Assembly (NCBI RefSeq): GCF_018991925.1
Contig: NW_024738608.1
Span: forward strand, 3,710,658-3,774,657
Source of the DNA: Homarus americanus
Taxonomy: Eukaryota; Arthropoda; Malacostraca; Decapoda; Nephropidae
Length of the DNA: 64,000 nt
Direction of reading: 5' to 3'
Shown here piece after piece: positions 22,098-33,155 of this stretch. Every line of letters begins with the position of its first letter. Positions within the stretch are counted from its first letter, which is position 1. The position numbers and the translations under genes were made by a program. The notes below the pieces were generated by a model, which saw only the letters and a list, made by a program, of their open reading frames with translations, was not told the DNA's origin and did no database searches.

Positions 22098-23420
22098 AGT
22101 TAGACTAGACAGACAGAGACACATACAGACCATATAGACACATACAGGCACATACAGGTACAGGCACATACAGACACAGGCACACAGACACATACAGGTA
22201 CAGGCACACAGACACATACAGGCACAGACACATGCAGGCACAAACAGACACAGACAGACACAGACACATACAGACACAGACAGACACAGACACAAACAGA
22301 CACAGACACATACAGACACAGACACATACAGACACAGGCACATACAGACACAGACATACAGACACATACAGGTACAGGCACACACAGACACATACAGGCA
22401 CAGACACATGCAGGCACAGGCACAAACAGACACATACAGACACAGACACATACAGACACAGACAGGCACAGGCACAAACAGACACATACAGACACAGACA
22501 CATACAGACACATACAGGCACAGAGCACAAACAGACACATACAGACACATACAGGCACAGGCACAAACAGACACATACAGACCAGACACATACAGACACA
22601 AACAGACACAGACACATACAGACACATGCAGGCACAACAGACACATACAGGCACAGGCACAAACAGACACAGACACATACAGGTACAGGCACATACAGGT
22701 ACAGGCACATACAGACACAGGCACACACAAACCATACAGGCACAGGCACATACAGACACATACAGACACAGACACATACAGACACATACAGGCAGGCACA
22801 GACACACATACAGACACAGACACATATAGACACATACAGGCACAGGCACAAACACACATACAGACACAGACACATACAGACACATACAGGCACAGGCACA
22901 AACAGACACATACAGACACAGACACATACAGACACATACAGGCACAGGCACAAACAGACACATACAGACACAGACACATACAGACACATACAGGCACAGG
23001 CACAAACAGACACATAGAGACACAGACACATACAGACACAGACAGGCACAGGCACAAACAGCACATAGAGACACAGACACATAAGACACATATCAGGCAC
23101 AGGACAAACAGACACAGACAGACACAAAACACATACAGTCACAGACAGACACAGCATACAGTACAGACACCACAGACACATAGGCACAGACACATACAGA
23201 CACATACAGTCACAGACAGACACAGACACGATACAGGTGACAGACACAGACAACATACAGACACATACAGGCACAGACACATACAGGTACAGACAGACAC
23301 AGACACATACAGACACATACAGGCACAAACACATGCAGGCACAGACAGACACAGTCACAGACAGACACAGACAGACACAGACACAGACAGACACGGACAC
23401 AGACAGACATTAGACCTATA
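22098..23420. repeat. ACAGAC/ACATAC/AGGCAC hexamer array with 52-bp higher-order unit
   Basis: About 1.3 kb built from six-base words CACAGA, CACATA, CAGGCA and CACAAA. Between about 22809 and 23020 a 52-bp composite repeats almost exactly (starts at 22861, 22913 and 22965). Minus-strand [10 protein letters not shown] frames and plus-strand [10 protein letters not shown] frames overlap each other across the whole array and are not genes. Confidence 0.96.
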
Positions 23421-23680
23421 CAGCCACAGAGAAAGAAGAAAAAAAAAATGGAGGGTGAGGAGAAGGAAGAATAGAGAAGAGGAAGAAGAGGAGGAAGGAG
23501 AGAAGAATGAGAGCAAGAGGGAGGGAGGAAGGAAGGAAGGAAGGAAGGAAGGAAGGAAACACGTGAGAAAAGGAAGATGTAAAGTAAGAATGAAATAGAA
23601 AGGAGAAGAAGAAAGAAAGGGAAAGGAGAAATAGGGGAGGAACATGGAGGAGAGAGGAGGAGGAGGGAGGGCGGCCAATG
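23421..23680. repeat. Polypurine block with (GGAA)n
   Basis: Mixed GAAGGA sequence with a clean GGAA tract at about 23522-23558. Confidence 0.88.
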
Positions 23681-23740
23681 TTAGTAACTGCCAATCTACA
23701 GGTTGTGTTCAAGCGGAGGAGCCTCTCAGTAGTCCTTGGG

Positions 23741-23952
<212 letters not shown>

Positions 23953-24193
23953 TATCATTATTTCTGTTGTCTTAACTCTTCCTCTCTACACTTTTATTCC
24001 TCCGTTCTCCCTTTCCTCTCCTTCTCCTTCCCTCTCCTCTCTCCGGATAGATAGTATATATAAATAAATGAGCCTATGAATACAGTATATAAATGTAGGC
24101 CTGTCAATTTCCATCATCAGGCAACACATATCCACGACTACCTCAGATAATATACAGCACTGACACACACGCCTCTGGTCAGCTTGCCCTGTC
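23953..24193. other. Mostly unique spacer
   Basis: CT-rich for about 90 bp, then unique sequence. No gene recognised. Confidence 0.4.
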
Positions 24194-24213
24194 GCCTGCC
24201 TGCCTGCCTGCCG

Positions 24214-24244
<31 letters not shown>
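24194..24244. repeat. (CTGC)n tetranucleotide repeat
   Basis: About 12 CCTG units with one deletion at 24212. Confidence 0.96.
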
Positions 24245-24245
<1 letters not shown>

Positions 24246-24284
24246 CCTGAGACCTAAGCCTCCTACCTGCTAGCATGCCCTGCT

Positions 24285-24775
24285 CCCCCCTCCCCCCCCT
24301 CCCCCATCCCCTCACAGTAGGTCTGTGAGGTGTTTGGGGAGTGCAGGCCACTGTCTGGCCCCGACTACTGCATTGGGGCGGGTGGGGGTGGTGGTGGGTG
24401 GGAGGAGAGGAGGAGGAGAATAGAGGTGGTAGGAGGAAGGTGAGGTGAGGAGGGGGGAGGAGGTAGAGGTGGGGAGGAGGAGGGAGGTGGGAGGAGTGGG
24501 AGGGTACATAGGTTAGGGAAAGGATGTGTAGGGGAGGGAAGGGAGGGAGGAGAGGGGGGAGGATGGGGTAGGGAGAAAGAATGAGAGTGTATAGGGGGAT
24601 GAGGGTGGCGGAGAAAGGGTTGGTGGGGAGAGGGAGTGGAGAGGAGGCAAAGGGGGTGGAGGGGTGGGTGAGGAGGAGGAGGAGGAGGTAGAGGTGGGGA
24701 GGAGGAGGTAGAGGTGGGGAGGAGGAGGTAGGGGAGGTGGAGGGTGGAAGGAGGGGAGAGGAAGGAAGCACGGAA
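24285..24775. repeat. Polypurine/G-rich block
   Basis: GGAGGAGGTAGAGGTGGG units near 24680-24735 and at 24455-24480; the rest is irregular. The first 25 bp (24283-24307) are C-rich, so strand polarity flips at about 24310. Confidence 0.85.
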
Positions 24776-24814
24776 AGAATTGTCATGCAGTCACATCACG
24801 TTTGTCATCCTCAG

Positions 24815-25118
24815 TCTTCCTCCTCCTCTTCCTCTTTACTTCCCTCCTCCTCCTCCTCCTCCCTCCTTCTCATCCTCTTCCTCCCTCCCTCCTCCCTCTT
24901 CTCTTTACTTCCTCCTCCTCCTCCTCCTCCTCCTTCCATCATCTTCCCCCTCCCAGTCTTCCTCTTCCTTCCATTCCTTCCTAAATCCTCTACCTTTCAT
25001 CCTCGTCCTCCTCCCTCTCCCTCTCTTCTTATCCTCCACTTCTTTGTTCCTCCTCCACTTCTCTTCCGTCCCTCCTTTATCTCTCTTCTCTTCCCACCTT
25101 CCCCTCTACTCCCTCCCG
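24815..25118. repeat. Polypyrimidine block
   Basis: TCCTCCTCTT-type pyrimidines. They face the preceding purine block at a distance of only about 40 bp, so the two could pair as a loose large hairpin. Confidence 0.85.
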
Positions 25119-25199
25119 CAAACATAGTGATTTCTTTCGTGATATTTTTGGATAGTGGCGAAGCTGACCTTGAGGGTATTGGATTCTGGCAGTCGACTT

Positions 25200-25805
25200 T
25201 GTAGTGTTGGGGGTATGTAGTGTTGGAGGGTGTAGTCACCTTGTAGTGTTGGAGGTGTAGTCGACCTTGTAGTGTTGGAGGGTGTAGTCGACCTTGTAGT
25301 GTTGGAGGTGTAGTCGACCTTGTAGTGTTGGAGGGTGTAGTCGACTGTAGTGTTGGAGGGGCGTAGTCGACCTTGTAGTGATGAGGGTGTAGTCGACCTT
25401 GTAGTGTTGGGGCGTAGTCGACCTTGTAGTGTTGGAGGGTGTAGTCGACCTTGTAGTGTTGGAGGGGTGTAGTCGACCTTGTAGTGTTGGAGGGGTGTAG
25501 TCGACCTTGTAGTGTTGGATGGGTGTAGTCGACCTTGTAGTGTTGGAGGGGTGTAGTCGACCTTGTAGTGTTGGAGGGTGTGAGTCGACCTTGTAGTGTT
25601 GGGGTTGTAGTCGACCTTGAGTGTTGGAGGGTGTAGTCGACCTTAGTGTTGGAGGGGTGTAGTCGACCTTGTAGTGTTGGGGGGTGTAGTCGACCTTGTA
25701 GTGTTGGAGGGAGGGTGTAGTCGACCTTGTAGTGTTGGAGGGGTGTAGTCGACCTTGTAGTGTGGAGGGTGTAATCGACCTTGTAGTGTTGGAGGGACGT
25801 AGTCA
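25200..25805. repeat. Minisatellite, 28-bp unit with a GTCGAC site, about 22 copies
   Basis: The unit is TCGACCTTGTAGTGTTGGAG then GGGTGTAG. The G run varies from one to five. Almost every copy keeps the palindrome GTCGAC (a SalI site). Minus-strand frames with the motif YKVDYT are array artefacts. Confidence 0.96.
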
Positions 25806-25877
25806 CATTTGGAGACATGGAATTAAGCATTAAAAAAATCGAGCACCAAAAATCATTGAGCAGTAAAGGCGTTTTGG

Positions 25878-25935
25878 TGATGGGGGCAGGGAGGAGGGGA
25901 GGGGGAGGGAGGGGGAGGGGGGGAGGAGGGGAGAT
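25878..25935. repeat. G-rich GGGAGG tract
   Basis: Consecutive GGGGAGG runs fitting the quadruplex pattern. Confidence 0.85.
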
Positions 25936-26000
25936 TCGCTTTCAATTTATTTCAAATATATTTGTTTTATCAAACTTTCTCGTCCGTGTTCAGTTGACGA

Positions 26001-26190
26001 CTCCAGAGACGACCTAACTAGCAGTACTTTCCAGAGACGACACCAGGAAGCAGTACTTTCGAGACGACCCCAGCTAACAGTACCTTCCAGCTACGACACT
26101 TAGCAAGCAGTACCTTTCAAGAGACGACCACAGCCTGTAGCACTTCCAGAGACTACACCACAGCATGAACTTTCCAGAACGACTCCACCG
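26001..26190. repeat. Degenerate minisatellite, about 28-bp unit
   Basis: About six eroding copies of TTCCAGAGACGACACCAG followed by AAGCAGTACT. Clear copies start near 26003 and 26031, and later ones drift. Related CTTCCAGA words continue to about 26360, so the array fades gradually into apparently unique DNA. Confidence 0.8.
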
Positions 26191-27159
26191 TCAACATTCT
26201 TCCCGAGATGGTTCCAGACAGCAGCTTGTCAAAGACGCCGCCGTCACCAACACCTTCAAGACAAATTTCCAGGAGGCGATTCTTCCAGACTCCTCTAAAA
26301 GACAATTTAAACAACTTCTGCCTCAAGGTGCTCTTACTAGAATCCTTCCAGAGTGTTGCTCCCTTTGTCTTATAGCTGCCGCCACCAAGACCACTTCTGA
26401 AAGGTCTCTCTTGAGTGGTCTCTTCAAGCACGTCTCCTCGTCAAATATTTTGTTTTCCTTTAAGACAAACACAGACACTGCTTCCAGCGTACCTCAAGAG
26501 ACGCATCTTGAGGCAGTTTTCCATGAAGCCTTAAAATGAAGTTTGTAATCTGAAGGCAACTCGATTTACAATTGTGATGTGTTGCAAGCAGTCTTTCAAG
26601 TTTTCTGCAACTGGCTAGAGACATCTCCTGCAGCCACTCACTGACTAGTATGGACACTCCAAACAATCCGCTATTTAAGAACATCTCACAACTATCTTCA
26701 TCTAACTGCCCAATCAACCTCCCAGTGAATCAGTTCTAGTTTACTTCACAATTCCTACAGTAATTCTCAGTATGGTTACACACGCAGTCACAAACCACTC
26801 TTACGGTTATATGAACTATAAAATTAATAATATATCAAAACCGGAAAATATATTTGTAACGGTAACAAAATATTCACTTAATAAAAACAAAGTTACATTA
26901 TATTTTGTTTGGAATAATTATTTATACCCTCATCTATATTATATAACATCTAAATTAATTCCATCTCGTGTTATATAATTTTGTAAGTATTTTTTTTTAA
27001 ACTTTCCTCAAGAAGTTTCAAGACACAGAAGCAAGGATGAAGCAAGGATGAAGCAAGAATGAATCAAGGTGTTACGCAGCCCCAAACATGTCATCTGAAC
27101 GCGTCATCTGTTCAACTATCACTTATTTGACCCACACTGTTGCCTTATTGTTCTCTGCA
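26191..27159. other. Largely unique 1 kb stretch, no gene confirmed
   Basis: Holds an open frame at 26165-26539 (plus, 124 codons) and an overlapping minus frame (26153-26431, 92 codons). Neither resembles a family I know, and both begin in the degenerate 28-bp array. An 8-bp perfect inverted repeat, CCTCAAGA with TCTTGAGG and a 6-base loop, lies at 26492-26513. From about 26760 to 27000 the DNA is strongly AT-rich. Confidence 0.5.
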
Positions 27160-27193
27160 TTAGGTTAGGTTAGGTTAGGTTAGGTTAGGTTAG
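27160..27193. repeat. (TTAGG)n telomere-like tract
   Basis: Six to seven perfect TTAGG units in the opposite orientation to the tract at 2186-2255. Confidence 0.95.
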
Positions 27194-27315
27194 ATACAGA
27201 GACAGATGGATAGAAAGATAGATGAATGGATAGAAAGACAGATAGATGGATAGATAAACACATTGATGGATAGAAAGACAGATGGGTGGAGAGACAGATA
27301 GATGGATGGACAGAA
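27194..27315. repeat. Degenerate GATA/GACA-type repeat
   Basis: Units such as AGATGGATAGAAAGACAG repeat imperfectly about six times. Confidence 0.85.
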
Positions 27316-27390
27316 AGAGACAAACAGACCCACACGTAGGAGTGGTAACACTGAGAGCTTCTCTAAATATTACGTTGTGTCTAGAGGACG

Positions 27391-27391
27391 A

Positions 27392-27427
<36 letters not shown>

Positions 27428-27645
27428 AAGGTACGCCTCTCTCTCTCTCTTCCAAGGTACGCTCTCTTCTTCCAAGGCACGCTCTCTCTCTCTCTCTCTC
27501 TCATTCCAAGGTACGCCCACACTCTCTCTCTCTTTCAAGGTACGCTCTCTCATTCCAAGGTACGCCCACACTCTCTCTCTTCCAAGGTACGTCTCTCTCT
27601 CAGGTACACCCACTCTTTCTTTCTCACTTTTTTCATTCTCCCCCC
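27391..27645. repeat. CT-rich minisatellite with CCAAGGTACGC units
   Basis: (TC)n stretches of variable length separated by TTCCAAGGTACGC, about nine times; the word GGTACGC is well conserved. Overlapping Ser/Leu-rich frames on both strands are spurious. Confidence 0.9.
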
Positions 27646-27777
27646 CCCACTCACCCCAATAGGCCACTGCACATATTGTTATCACACACTAAGATTACTA
27701 CTCGCTAATCTCTGTTATCTTAACCTGGTACGACCCTCTAGTGGCCTGCTATCACACTAAGATCACTCATACTGTTG

Positions 27778-27840
27778 GTTAGGTTAGGTTAGGTTAGGTT
27801 AAAGGTTAGGTTAGGTTAGGTTAGGTTAGGTTAGGTTAGG
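27778..27840. repeat. (TTAGG)n telomere-like tract
   Basis: About twelve TTAGG units with one two-base insertion (TTAAAGG) near 27801. Same orientation as the tract at 27160-27193. Confidence 0.96.
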
Positions 27841-27894
27841 CCAAAAGAATTATTTTAATTACTTAATGGAACTACTGTACTTTCTTATGTGATT

Positions 27895-28120
27895 TTAAAA
27901 TTTATTGCTACTTTTATTTACTATTTTTTTTCGATTTTTTTACTTTTTGTTTATTTCATTTTTTTTACTTTTATCTCTATTTTACTTTTACTTTTATTTT
28001 TTACTTTTATTTTCTACTTTTATTTTTCACTTTTATTTTTTTACTTATTTCTACTTTTATTTTTTACTTTTTTTTTACTTTTATTCCAACTTATATTTGT
28101 TAATTTTATTTCTACTTTAA
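27895..28120. repeat. T-rich repeat (TACTTTTATTT)
   Basis: About 15 imperfect copies of an 11-base T-rich unit. Phe/Leu/Tyr-rich frames here only look like a membrane protein. Confidence 0.88.
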
Positions 28121-28401
28121 TTTAAACTATAATTTGTACTTTAAAATAAATTCTCTTTAATAGTTTATGGTATAATTTACTTTTTCTATTTTATTTTACT
28201 TTTAACCTTCACTAATTATATACTTTTAAACTTTCTATCTGTGACGAATTTTTTTTTAGTGATTGCTTAACGTTAAATTCTTTTCCAATACTTTTATATC
28301 TTTTTATCATTTGCTTTCACCACTTTCACTCCTTTTTACTACTTTTAAACCTTTTTACTTTTCACTATTAACTTATCCTTATGTATATCATGTAAAGTGT
28401 T

Positions 28402-28404
<3 letters not shown>
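28121..28404. other. AT-rich spacer, no gene seen
   Basis: Continuing TACTTTTAA-like words become more diverged. Nothing recognised. Confidence 0.4.

Positions 28405-28440
<36 letters not shown>
28405..28440. repeat. (GA)n microsatellite
   Basis: About 17 GA units. Confidence 0.96.
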
Positions 28441-28442
<2 letters not shown>

Positions 28443-28540
28443 CTGTATTTCACCTATATATTACGTACATACAAAACCACTAACCCTAACTTCATAAAAC
28501 TTCGTCGACTTGGAAAAAAAATATATATATATCGAAATGT

Positions 28541-28668
28541 TTGGTTAGAATTTGGTTAGGATTTGGTTAGGGTCTGGTTAGGATCTGGTTAGAATTTGGT
28601 TAGGGTTTGGTTAGGGTTTGCTAGAATTTGGTTAGGATTTGGTTAGAATTTGGTTAGGATTTGACCAA
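28541..28668. repeat. 11-bp minisatellite of GGTTAGG-containing units
   Basis: About eleven copies of ATTTGGTTAGG, with AA or GG after GGTTAG and occasional CTGG for TTGG. Each unit contains GGTTAG, so it may derive from a TTAGG tract. Confidence 0.93.
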
Positions 28669-29010
28669 CATTAAGGTCACCAGTAAAGGTCTCAAAAGCC
28701 CAGCCTCTATAAGCTTCCCCCTGAGCCAGCCGAGTCTTGTTGTGACCGCCAGAGAGTATAATAATTTCCAGGATGAACACCGACACAACTTCCGTTATAT
28801 AAGGCATCCTGGGGAATAAATTACGACAAGAAGCAGAAAACTATTACTCGCTGCTAAGAATTATTCCTATTGTTATTTAAATGTTATAAGACACAAGACA
28901 AAATAAGTCTAAAACAAAAATAAAAATACGTCTTGTAAAATACGTCAATACGGACCAAAAACAATTGACTTGACGTAGAGAAATACTGTACATGGTTATA
29001 GTCAGTCGCA
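28669..29010. other. Unique stretch, no gene seen
   Basis: About 340 bp. TTCCAGGATGAACACCG near 28768 resembles TTCCAGGATGAACGCCG near 44909. No gene recognised. Confidence 0.4.
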
Positions 29011-29105
29011 ACACAGACAGACAGACAGACAGACAGACACACACAGACAGACAGACAGACAGACACACACACACAGACAGACAGACAGACACACACACAC
29101 ACACA
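29011..29105. repeat. (ACAG)n / (AC)n repeat
   Basis: Alternating blocks of CAGA tetranucleotides and CA dinucleotides, each repeated about three times. Confidence 0.95.
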
Positions 29106-29209
29106 GTCATACCCTCAATACCACCTTAACACCAGGCATTTCCCCTCGCTTGGTATATCTCCCCTCAGTATATTTTCGGTATTTATCCCTTACTCGGTAT
29201 ATTGGGGGA

Positions 29210-30240
29210 TGGTAGGGGGGAGACGGGAGGAGGAGAGGGAGGAGGAGGGAGACGGGAGGAGGAGGACGGGGAGGAGGGGAGACGGGAGGAAGAGGACGAG
29301 GGAGGGAGGAGGGGAGACGGGAGGAGGAGTACGGGAGGGGAGGGAGGGGAGGATGGAGGAGGAGGACGGAGGAGGAGGGGATGGAGGAGGAGGACGGGAG
29401 ACGAGAGGAGGGGGGTAGTTGAGAAGAGGAGGAGGGAGTTGAGAGGAAAAGGGGAGACGGGGGAGAGGAGGGTAGGGAGGAGGGAGAGTTGGAAAGGAGG
29501 AGGGGGAGTTGAGAGAAGGGGAGAGGGAGGAGGGGAGACGGGAGGAGGGGGAGACGGGGGAGGAGGAGGGGAGATGAGAGGAGGGGGAGAGGAGGAGGAG
29601 GGGAGACGGGAGGAGGAGGGGAGACAGGAGGAGGAGGGGAGATGGGAGGAGGGGAGACGGAAGGAAGGAGGGGGAGATGGGAAGAGGAGGAGAGACGGGA
29701 GGAGGAGGGGAGACGGAAGGAGGAGGGGAGAGGGAGGAGGAGGCGAGGGAGGAAGGGACGGGAGGAGGGGTGGAGACGAGAGGAGGGGACAGGAGGAGGG
29801 GAGACAGGAGGGGGAGGGAGATGGGAGGAGGAGGAGGGGAGACAGGGGAGGAGGGAGGGAGAGGAGGAGAAGGGGAGACGGAGGAGGAGGGGGAGACGGG
29901 AGGAGGGTAGACGGGAGGAGGGGAGACGGGAGGGGAGAGACGGGAGGAGGAGGAGGAGACGGGAGGAGGAGGGGATGGGAGGAGGGAGACGGGAGGAGAA
30001 GGCGGAGTGGAGGAGGAGGAAGGAGGGGAGACGAGAGGGAAGACAAGGAGAGGAGGGAGACAGGAGGAGGAGAGAGACAGGAGGAGGAGGGAGACGGGAG
30101 GAGGAGGTTAGACGGGAGGGGAAGGGGAGACTGGAGGAAGGGGAGACGGGAGGGAAGGGGAGACTGAGGGAAGGGACGGGAGGAAGGGAGACAGGGGGAG
30201 GAGGGAGACGGAGGAGGGGAGACGGGAGGCGGAGGGAAGG
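29210..30240. repeat. Polypurine minisatellite, about 1.0 kb (GGGAGACGGGAGGAGG)
   Basis: Built from GAGACGGGAGGAGGAGGG with lengths of roughly 15-21 bp. The Arg/Gly/Glu frames on the plus strand and Ser/Pro/Leu frames on the minus strand (up to 381 codons, 29107-30252) are open simultaneously and are composition artefacts. Confidence 0.93.
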
Positions 30241-30347
30241 GTCCTGACACACACAGAGTCTAATACTTCCAGCGACTTAACAAAATCTGGCCACTAGTGT
30301 CAGAGACTTACCAAGAGTGTGTTAAATGGCCCCCTCTGTCTCTCTAC

Positions 30348-30490
30348 TGGCGGGAGGAGGAGGTCGGGAGGAGGAGGTCGGGAGGAGGTCAGGAGGAGGA
30401 GGTCGGGAGGAGGAGGTCAGGAGGAGGAGGACGGGAGGAGGAGGTCGGGAGGAGGGAGACGGAGGAGGAGGTCGGGAGGAGGAGGTCGGA
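30348..30490. repeat. Polypurine minisatellite (GGGAGGAGGAGGTC)
   Basis: About ten copies of a unit near 14 bp. It is separated from the larger purine array by about 105 bp of unique sequence. Confidence 0.93.
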
Positions 30491-30501
30491 ATAGGGTTCA
30501 A

Positions 30502-30722
30502 CATCCAGTCACCCAACTAGCCAATCAGTTATCCACCCAGCCTAGCCAACCAGTTATCCACTCAGCCTAGCCAACCAGTTATCCACTCAGCCTAGCCAAT
30601 CAGTTATCCACCCACCTACCCAATCAGTTATCCACCCACCTACCCAATCAGTTATCCACCCAGCCTACTAGTCACCCACCCACCTACCTAACCAGTCATT
30701 CAGCCAATAAACCAATAAACCA
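30502..30722. repeat. 25-bp minisatellite plus short CAGT tail
   Basis: About seven copies of CCTAGCCAACCAGTTATCCA then CTCAG (period 25, for example 30541 and 30566), decaying into CCAATAAA and CAGTCAGA words. Confidence 0.9.
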
Positions 30723-30852
30723 GTCAGACAGTCAGACAGTCAGACACACAATAAGAAAAAAGTTTGAGAGATGGTTAAGGCTTGGTCACCTCCCCTTCGT
30801 TAACGGTAACAAGCCTTGGCTGTCTCCCGCTGGGCCACTTGTCTTCTTGTTT

Positions 30853-31049
30853 TTACTGTTGTGGTGATGGTGGTAGTTGTTGTTGTTGTTGTTGTGGTGG
30901 TGGTGATAGTTGTTGTGGTGGTGGTGGTGGTGGTGGGTGGTAGTTTTGTTGTGGTGATGTTGTTGTGGTGGTAGTTGTTGTTGTTGGGTGGTGGTGGTTG
31001 TTGTTGTGGTGTGGTAGTTGTTGTTGTGGTGGTGGTGGTGGTTGTTGTT
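30853..31049. repeat. GTT/GTG trinucleotide repeat, first block
   Basis: Alternating runs of GTT and GTG, matching the composition of the much larger block after 31338. Confidence 0.95.
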
Positions 31050-31335
31050 GATAATAATAATAATAATAATTAACGGTTTATTGAAAGAGCTTGGCAGCAG
31101 AAGGCTGGAAAATATACAGTTACATATTTGGGGAATGTTCTGATTTACAAATAATACAAGTAACATAAGTGACACAAATAAGATATATAATAACTAGATG
31201 GGAAAAGCTCAAACTACAGTTCATTTCAACATAGTGACAGTGTAGAGCAGTGTTTACTGGGAGTGAATACACTGGTTTATTACAAGTTATTGATAATTTT
31301 TACAAGGGTTGGGACTGGGCTGTTCTTATAGCGAC
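31050..31335 (-). mobile_element. Retroelement 3' end with AATAAA and (ATT)n tail, minus strand
   Basis: On the minus strand this reads as about 250 bp of unique sequence ending in CAATAAACCGTTA and then an ATT microsatellite (31050-31070). That is the structure of a non-LTR retroelement 3' end with a polyadenylation signal (AATAAA at 31077-31082 minus) and a microsatellite tail. The same end recurs in shortened form at 58819-58890. No coding part is present, so the class (LINE or SINE) is not known. The copy sits inside GTT/GTG repeat DNA. Confidence 0.55.
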
Positions 31336-31337
31336 TG

Positions 31338-31892
31338 GGCACGTGGTAGTTGTTGTTGTGGTGGTGGTGGTACTGGGTGGTGGTACTGGTGGTGGTGGTG
31401 TAGATGTTGCTGTTGTGGTGGTGGTGGTGGTAGTGGTGGTGGTGGTGGTGATAGTTGTTGTGTGTTGTTGTTGTTGTGGTGGTGGTGGTGGTGGTAGTGG
31501 TGGTGGTGGTGATAGATGTTGTTGTTGTTGGTGGTGGTGGTAGTGGTGGTGGTGATGATAGTTGTTGTGGTGGTGGTGGTGGTGATAGTTGTTGTTGTTG
31601 TTATTGTTGTTGTTGTTGTTGTTGTAGTTGTGGTGGTGGTGGTGTGGAGGTGGTGGTAGTTGTTGTTGTGGTGGTAGTTGTTGTTGTGGTGGTGGGTGAT
31701 GGTGGTAGTAGTTGTTGTGGTGGTGGTGGTAGTTGTTGTTGTTGTGGTGGTGGTTGTTGTTGATGTTGTTGTGGTGGTGGTGGTAGTTGTTGTTGTGGTG
31801 GTGTGGTAGTTGTTGATGTTGGTGGTGGTCGGTGGTAATTGTTGTTGTGGTGGTGGTGGTATAGTTGTTGTGGTGGTGGTGGTGGTGGTTGC

Positions 31893-31934
<42 letters not shown>

Positions 31935-32523
31935 GGTAGTTGTTGTTGATGTTGTGGTGGTTGTGGTGGTGGTGGTGGTAGTTGTTGTTGTGGTGGTGGC
32001 GGTGGTGGTTGTTGTGATGTTGTTGTTGTGGTGGTGGTGGTGAGTAGTTGTTGTTGTTGTTGTGGTTGTGGTAGTTTTTGTTGTTGTGGTGGTGGTGGTA
32101 GTTGTTGTTGTTGTTGTGGTGGTGGTGGTGGCTGTTGATGATGTTGTTGTGGTGGTGCTGGTTAGATGTTGTTGTGGTGGTGGTTGTTGATGATGTTGTT
32201 GTTGTGGTGGTGGTGGAGTGGTTGTTGTTGTTGTTGTCGTTGTTGTTGTTGTGGTGGTAGGGTGGTGGTGGTGGTGGTGGTTGTTGATGTTGTTGTGGTG
32301 GTAGCTTGTTGTTGGGTGGTGGTGCCTGGTGGTGTTGTTGTTGGATGTTGTTGTTGTTGTTGTTGTTGTGGTGGTGGTAGTTGGTTGTCGGTCTGGCGGT
32401 GGCAGTAGTTGTTGTTGTTGTTGTTGTTGCTGGTTGTGGTGTGGTGGTGGTGGTTGTTGCTGATGTTGTGGTGGTTGTGGTGGTAGTTGTTGTTGTGGTG
32501 GTGGTGGTGGTGGTGGTGGGCAG

Positions 32524-32558
<35 letters not shown>

Positions 32559-33123
32559 GCTGCTGTTGTGGTGGTGGTGGTGGTTGTTGTTGATGTTGTG
32601 TGGTGGTTGTGGTGGTGTTGTTGCTGTGGTGGTGGTGGTGGTGGTGGTGGTGGTGGTGGTGGTGGTGGTGGTGGTTGTTGTTGTTGTTGTTGTTGTTGTT
32701 TGATGTTGTTGTGGTGGTTGTGGTGAGTTGTTGTTGTTGTTGTTGTGGTGGTGGTGGTGGTGGTGGTGGTGGTGGTTGTTGTTGTTGATGTTGTTGTTGC
32801 TGGTTGTTGTGGTGGTGGTAGTTGTTGTTGTGGTTCTGGTGGTGGCGGTTGATGTTGTTGTGGTGGTTGTGGTAGTTTTGGTTGTCGTGGTGGTGGTGGT
32901 GGTAGTGTTGTGATGATGTTGTTGGGTGGTGGTAGTTGTTGCTGATGATGTTGTTGTGGTGGTGGTTGTTATGATGTTGTTGTTGCTGTGGTGGTGGTGG
33001 TAGTTGTTGTTGTCGTTGCTGTTGTTGGTGGGTGGTGGTGGTGGTTGTTGTTGATGTTGTTGTGGTGGTGGTGGTGGTAGTTGTTGTTGTTGTGGTGGTG
33101 GTGGTGGTGTGGTGGTGGTGGTG

Positions 33124-33155
<32 letters not shown>

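Noticed and set aside
26165..26539. Plus-strand 124-codon open frame considered as a gene
   Set aside because: It starts inside a decaying 28-bp minisatellite, has an overlapping open frame on the other strand and no known domain. Kept only as an item to check.
27889..28125. Phe/Leu/Tyr-rich frames resembling a membrane peptide
   Set aside because: Produced by the TACTTTTATTT repeat, and two frames are open at once.
29107..30252. Minus-strand Ser/Pro-rich frame of 381 codons resembling a mucin or splicing-factor tail
   Set aside because: Direct product of the polypurine minisatellite, with no unique domain at either end.
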